Source: Pseudomonas abietaniphila (lineage in GTDB: Bacteria; Pseudomonadota; Gammaproteobacteria; Pseudomonadales; Pseudomonadaceae). Taken from it: 64,000 nucleotides of DNA. The DNA lies in contig NZ_FNCO01000006.1 in assembly GCF_900100795.1 (NCBI RefSeq), positions 248,001 to 312,000 of the forward strand, written 5' to 3'. The position numbers were made by a program, and so were the translations under genes. Of the stretch, positions 60,596-64,000 are shown piece by piece. A model generated the notes under the pieces. That model saw only the letters and a list, made by a program, of their open reading frames with translations. It searched no databases and was not told the origin of the DNA. The stretch's first letter is position 1. Every line of letters begins with the position of its first letter.

Positions 60596-62782
60596 TTACT
60601 GAGCCTTGCCGATCACCTCGCTCACCTGCCCATTGGCTTTACGCACAGCCTCCACAAAGCCTTGGTACGGAACGTCCGTAATCCCGACCAGGCCCAGGTG
60701 GCCGTTTTCCCCGTCCAGCATGCGGCCGGTCGCAGGTTGGTCCAGGTACTGGAACCAGTGCACACCGACGATGGAAGGCTCGGCCAATGCGCTCTTCAGG
60801 AAGTTCGAATAAGCGGGGCCACGATCCTCCTCGCGGGCCACCTCCATGGCGCCGCCCCAGAAAGGTCCGCGATCACGCGAGCCGAAGTGGAACTCACTGA
60901 CCAACACGGGCTTGTCGAGCACGCGCAATTTGGCGAAGTCCATCCCGTCCTGCGGCTTCGGCGTGTAGAGGTTGAAACTCAGCACATCGCAGAACTTGGC
61001 GCAGGCCTCGATGGCCTCGGGCGTGCTGACGCCGAAACGTCCACCGAGCAGCAGATGGTTGGGTGCATGCCACTTGAGCGCGTCGGAAATGGTTTTGAAA
61101 TAGGTCTCGGCAAACACCCGCTGGAAATATTTGAAGTCATTTTCGATTTCCGGGTGCTCAGGGCTCGGCAATGGCGGCTCAAAGCCGGGGTCTTCCATCA
61201 GCTCCCACGCGGGCAAGTCTATCCCCCACGCTTTGGAAAGGCCTTCCTGATTGCGGTACTTGTCACGCAATTGCTTGAGGAACGCGCGCTTGGCAGGCAC
61301 ATCCGTCGTGAGCTTCAACGTGCCGTACGCCAGCGCATAACGGTCGTGAGGGTCGTCCCCCGGCGCGGCCCACGCCAGTTCGTTATCGGCGAAATAGCCA
61401 ATCAGGTAGGGATCGTCGCGGTGATCGCGCGCAGCAATGGCTACAGCACGTTCAGTGGCCATCGCGAAACGGGGATCGAACGGATCAGGCATCCCGCCCC
61501 ACCAGTCGTGACCGGTACTGATGCTGACGTAATCGCCGACGATGGACAGCGGCAAGGTGTAAGGCACATGGCTTTGCGAGCTCACGTCCGGATTCTCGAG
61601 CGCGGGCTCGCTCCAGTTGCCAATGGTGTTGAAGCCCCACGCCTGGAGGCGCTGCAACGTGTGGTCAGCCCAGTGTTGGGTATCAAACACGCCGTAGGTG
61701 CGCTGCAGGTTGGCGCCGTAGAAATCGAACGTGCGGCCCTGGTCAAAGTGCCGATCCTTGCTCGCGCCGGTGTCGCGGTGATCATTCCCCTTGCCATAGA
61801 ACGTCGCCAACGGATCGTCGTCTCCCGGCAGACTGCTGAACATCGTCTCGCGGCCCTCGACGTAGGTCTGGCTGTCGTCCGCCGTGACAGCATTGACGCC
61901 CAGCGAGTAGAACGGATGCCCTTCGGGCGTTACCAGATACCACCGTTCGTTGCGTTTCTCGGTGCGGAAAAAGCCCTTTGCCTCGAAGGTCGGCCCTTTG
62001 AGCAGGCCGCCATATTTGTCCTGGGCCGGACGCTCTTTCAACCACGCCTTGAGCTGCGTTTGTTCCTTGCCGGCCAGGGCCTTGAGTTGATCGTCGTTGT
62101 TGATCTTTTCCGGCCATTTGCCCCGCGTGTACTGACCGTAACCGTCGAGCAGGTGGGTGTAGGCGGCTTTTTGAACCCCATCGCCTTCCTGTACGCCGAA
62201 CTTTTCGATCAGGACACTTTGCGCCACGTCGGGCCGGGACATCGACACCGTAACGGAACTGACCTGCGCAGGATTCAGCTCACCCTCGGTATTGGCCAGC
62301 AACACGTGCTGACCTTCATAGGTCCACGGCATGGGCGGTCCAACCCGCATACCCTGGCTCAGCGGCGAACTGGCTTGCAGCGGAACGATGAGGGTTTGCG
62401 CGGGCCCTGCCGGGAGGTCGATCCGGCTGTTGAGGGTCTTGCCGTCACTGCTCTGGATTTGCACATACAGCGTCAGTGCCCAGTCCATGGCGCTCTGTAC
62501 CCGCAAGGTCATGGCGCTGTCTGCACTCCAGTCCCAAACGCCGCTTTGGGGTGTCAGCCGCAGGCTGGGTTTTTCGACCGGATTGAAGATGACCCGCCGC
62601 AGCACCTCGCCCTCGGCGGTCTGCTCGGCGTTGGCTTGCGGCAACGTAGCGTCCTGTGTCGTGACTTGCACCACATCGGCAGGACGCACGAAATTGAACA
62701 GCGTCTGCTGGCCGTCGGGCGCGGCATACACAGGTCCCGCGCACGCGATGGCGAGGACGGCAGACAGTGAACGGCGAATCAT
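60596..62782 (-). CDS. Secreted/periplasmic GH50-like glycosidase (agarase-related, 728 aa)
   Basis: The ATG at 62782 gives a signal peptide (MIRRSLSAVLAIACAGPVYA). An N-terminal beta-sandwich (about 30-210) precedes a TIM-barrel that begins GFFRTEKRNERWYLVTPEGHPFYSLGVNAV. Clan A catalytic residues are visible: acid/base Glu468 in YFADNELAW and nucleophile Glu630 in LVSEFHFGSRD. This resembles GH50 beta-agarases, but agar is an unlikely substrate in a pseudomonad, so it may act on another galactan or exopolysaccharide. AAGGAG lies 11 bases upstream. Confidence 0.78.
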   Translation of the reverse strand: MIRRSLSAVLAIACAGPVYAAPDGQQTLFNFVRPADVVQVTTQDATLPQANAEQTAEGEVLRRVIFNPVEKPSLRLTPQSGVWDWSADSAMTLRVQSAMDWALTLYVQIQSSDGKTLNSRIDLPAGPAQTLIVPLQASSPLSQGMRVGPPMPWTYEGQHVLLANTEGELNPAQVSSVTVSMSRPDVAQSVLIEKFGVQEGDGVQKAAYTHLLDGYGQYTRGKWPEKINNDDQLKALAGKEQTQLKAWLKERPAQDKYGGLLKGPTFEAKGFFRTEKRNERWYLVTPEGHPFYSLGVNAVTADDSQTYVEGRETMFSSLPGDDDPLATFYGKGNDHRDTGASKDRHFDQGRTFDFYGANLQRTYGVFDTQHWADHTLQRLQAWGFNTIGNWSEPALENPDVSSQSHVPYTLPLSIVGDYVSISTGHDWWGGMPDPFDPRFAMATERAVAIAARDHRDDPYLIGYFADNELAWAAPGDDPHDRYALAYGTLKLTTDVPAKRAFLKQLRDKYRNQEGLSKAWGIDLPAWELMEDPGFEPPLPSPEHPEIENDFKYFQRVFAETYFKTISDALKWHAPNHLLLGGRFGVSTPEAIEACAKFCDVLSFNLYTPKPQDGMDFAKLRVLDKPVLVSEFHFGSRDRGPFWGGAMEVAREEDRGPAYSNFLKSALAEPSIVGVHWFQYLDQPATGRMLDGENGHLGLVGITDVPYQGFVEAVRKANGQVSEVIGKAQ

Positions 62783-62889
62783 TTGATCGGGTGCTCCTTG
62801 ATCATCGGACACTCCATCGCGGCGTCAGCGCTGACGATGGAGCAGGCCGAGATAAGACCCGATCAACCGCGTTTCATCCCCGACACACG

Positions 62890-64000
62890 TCAGGAAATTT
62901 CGCGGCGGAAAGGCGGCAGCGCGTTGAGGATCGCCTTGCCATAGCGCTGGGTGACCACGCGACGGTCGAGCAGCGTGATGATGCCGCGGTCCTGTTCGGT
63001 CCGCAGCAGGCGACCACAGGCCTGAATGAGCCGCAAGGAAGCGTCGGGCACGGCGATTTCCATGAACGGGTTGCCGCCGCGGGCTTCGATCCACTCGGCC
63101 AGTGCCGCTTCCACCGGGTCGTCAGGCACCGCGAACGGGATCTTGGCAATCACCACGTGCTCGCAATAAGCGCCGGGCAAGTCGACCCCTTCAGCGAAGC
63201 TGGCCAGACCGAACAACACGCTCTCATCGCCGCCGTCGACCCGAGCCTTGTGCTTGTTGAGGGTTTCCTGTTTCGACAGGTTGCCCTGGATGAACACACG
63301 CTTGCGCCAGTCGCGCTCCAGACCGTCGAAGACTTCCTGCATCTGTTTGCGCGAAGAAAACAGCACCAGCGTGCCTTTCGACCCTTCGACCAGACCGGGC
63401 AACTCACGAATGATCGCGGCGGTGTGCTCAGCGGCATTGCGCGGATCGGCCTTCAAATCCGGTACGCGCAACACCCCGGCATCGGCGTGATGGAACGGGC
63501 TTGGCACCACCGCCGTGACGGCGTCCTTGGGCAGGCCGGCACGCATGCGGAAACGGTCGAATTTGCCCAGCGCCGTCAGCGTTGCCGACGTGACCAGCGC
63601 GCCATAGGCCACGTTCCACAGGTTGCGACGCAACATCTCCGCCGCCAGGATCGGACTGGCGTTGACTTCGATGTCGAACAGCGAGCCGCTTTCGGCGAGG
63701 GTCAGCCAGCGCGCCATGGGCGGGCTGTTTTCCGGGTCTTCGGCGGTGAAGGCGGTCCACAGCTCCCAGTTACCGTGTGCACGGGCCAGCAAGCTGCCGA
63801 ACAGCGGGTACCATTCTTCGGCCTGATGGCTGGCGATGCCGATATTCACCTCGCCATCCATGCCTTCTTTGAGCAGTTCGGTCAGGCGCGTGAACAGATC
63901 GTCCAGACGGGCGAACCCCTTCTTCAGCTCGATGCCCATCTCGCGCATGTGCTCAGGCACCACACCGCCGACGAAACGATGGCGCGGGCGCTCCCGCCCT
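62890..64000 (-). CDS. dinG: ATP-dependent DNA helicase DinG (partial, N-terminus beyond window)
   Basis: The frame is open through the right edge; about 370 C-terminal residues are seen. Helicase motifs V/VI are present: LFGLASFAEGVDLPG and LIQACGRLLRTEQDRGIITLLDRR, with an LFSSRKQMQ segment (motif IV area) and the DinG-typical WNVAYGALVTSATL. The Walker A and iron-sulfur parts lie outside. DinG is a 5'-3' DNA helicase that unwinds D-loops, R-loops and G-quadruplexes. Confidence 0.9.
   Translation of the reverse strand, partial: GRERPRHRFVGGVVPEHMREMGIELKKGFARLDDLFTRLTELLKEGMDGEVNIGIASHQAEEWYPLFGSLLARAHGNWELWTAFTAEDPENSPPMARWLTLAESGSLFDIEVNASPILAAEMLRRNLWNVAYGALVTSATLTALGKFDRFRMRAGLPKDAVTAVVPSPFHHADAGVLRVPDLKADPRNAAEHTAAIIRELPGLVEGSKGTLVLFSSRKQMQEVFDGLERDWRKRVFIQGNLSKQETLNKHKARVDGGDESVLFGLASFAEGVDLPGAYCEHVVIAKIPFAVPDDPVEAALAEWIEARGGNPFMEIAVPDASLRLIQACGRLLRTEQDRGIITLLDRRVVTQRYGKAILNALPPFRREIS

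Noticed and set aside
60218..62770. 850-residue plus-strand frame opposite the glycosidase
   Set aside because: It is a GC-rich antisense frame; the minus strand has a signal peptide and catalytic motifs.

Overview
The window is a stretch of a Pseudomonas chromosome (about 60% GC). Three things point to the genus: gene order matching the known P. aeruginosa block hrpA - fadD1 - fadD2 - lipase - phaJ1 - rapA/hepA; the braCDEFG operon; and many REP-type palindromes (GGAGCGCGCTTGCCCGCGA and GGAGCGAATTCATTCGCGA cores) between genes. No rRNA, tRNA, CRISPR array, prophage or insertion sequence was recognised. Both ends cut a gene: a YihY/BrkB membrane protein on the left and a DinG-type helicase on the right.

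Layout. 1-7.3 kb: small stress, envelope and hypothetical genes (BrkB-like, CsbD-like, DUF2177, CvfB-like S1 protein, lipoproteins, TorF-like porin). 7.3-18.9 kb: DEAD-box helicase, mechanosensitive channel, a tandem pair of 78-residue secreted peptides, AzoR-type reductase, LysR regulator, hydrolase, cyclophilin, ABC exporter and a GNAT-like protein. 18.9-32 kb: a porin behind an array of PHO-box-like repeats, then a lipid block (FabH-type synthase, FadD1, FadD2, monoacylglycerol-lipase-like enzyme, PhaJ1) with hrpA inside it. 32-41.4 kb: a tiny CcoM-like membrane protein behind an ANR-type promoter, two small hypotheticals, RapA, an MFS transporter, a YkgJ protein and an MHYT-GGDEF-EAL protein. 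41.5-43.7 kb: a stand-alone 728-residue tubulin/FtsZ-like protein. 44.9-49.9 kb: the branched-chain amino acid operon braCDEFG. 50-64 kb: a large palindromic repeat element, a LysR/SDR divergent pair, a lipoprotein, an FAD oxidoreductase, NhaA, a glycine-zipper lipoprotein, PdxH, an OmpA-like protein with an unusual architecture, a serine hydrolase, a GH50-like glycosidase and DinG.

How the genes may work together. The lipid block could release fatty acids (lipase), activate them (FadD1/2), and send beta-oxidation intermediates either to PHA precursors (PhaJ1) or back to fatty acid synthesis (FabH-type enzyme). BraC with BraD/E and BraF/G forms one ABC importer; a hairpin after braC probably keeps the binding protein in excess. 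CcoM-like and its ANR box fit a role in the cbb3 oxidase under low oxygen.

Most promising for new biology: the tubulin-like protein, which shows nearly the full set of GTPase motifs but has no known job; the PHO-box-like array upstream of the porin; the composite inverted-repeat elements at 32, 44 and 50 kb; and the OmpA-like protein with three Trp-Pro-Phe-Gly repeats and a histone-H1-like tail. Functions are inferred from motifs and recalled family knowledge; no database search was run.
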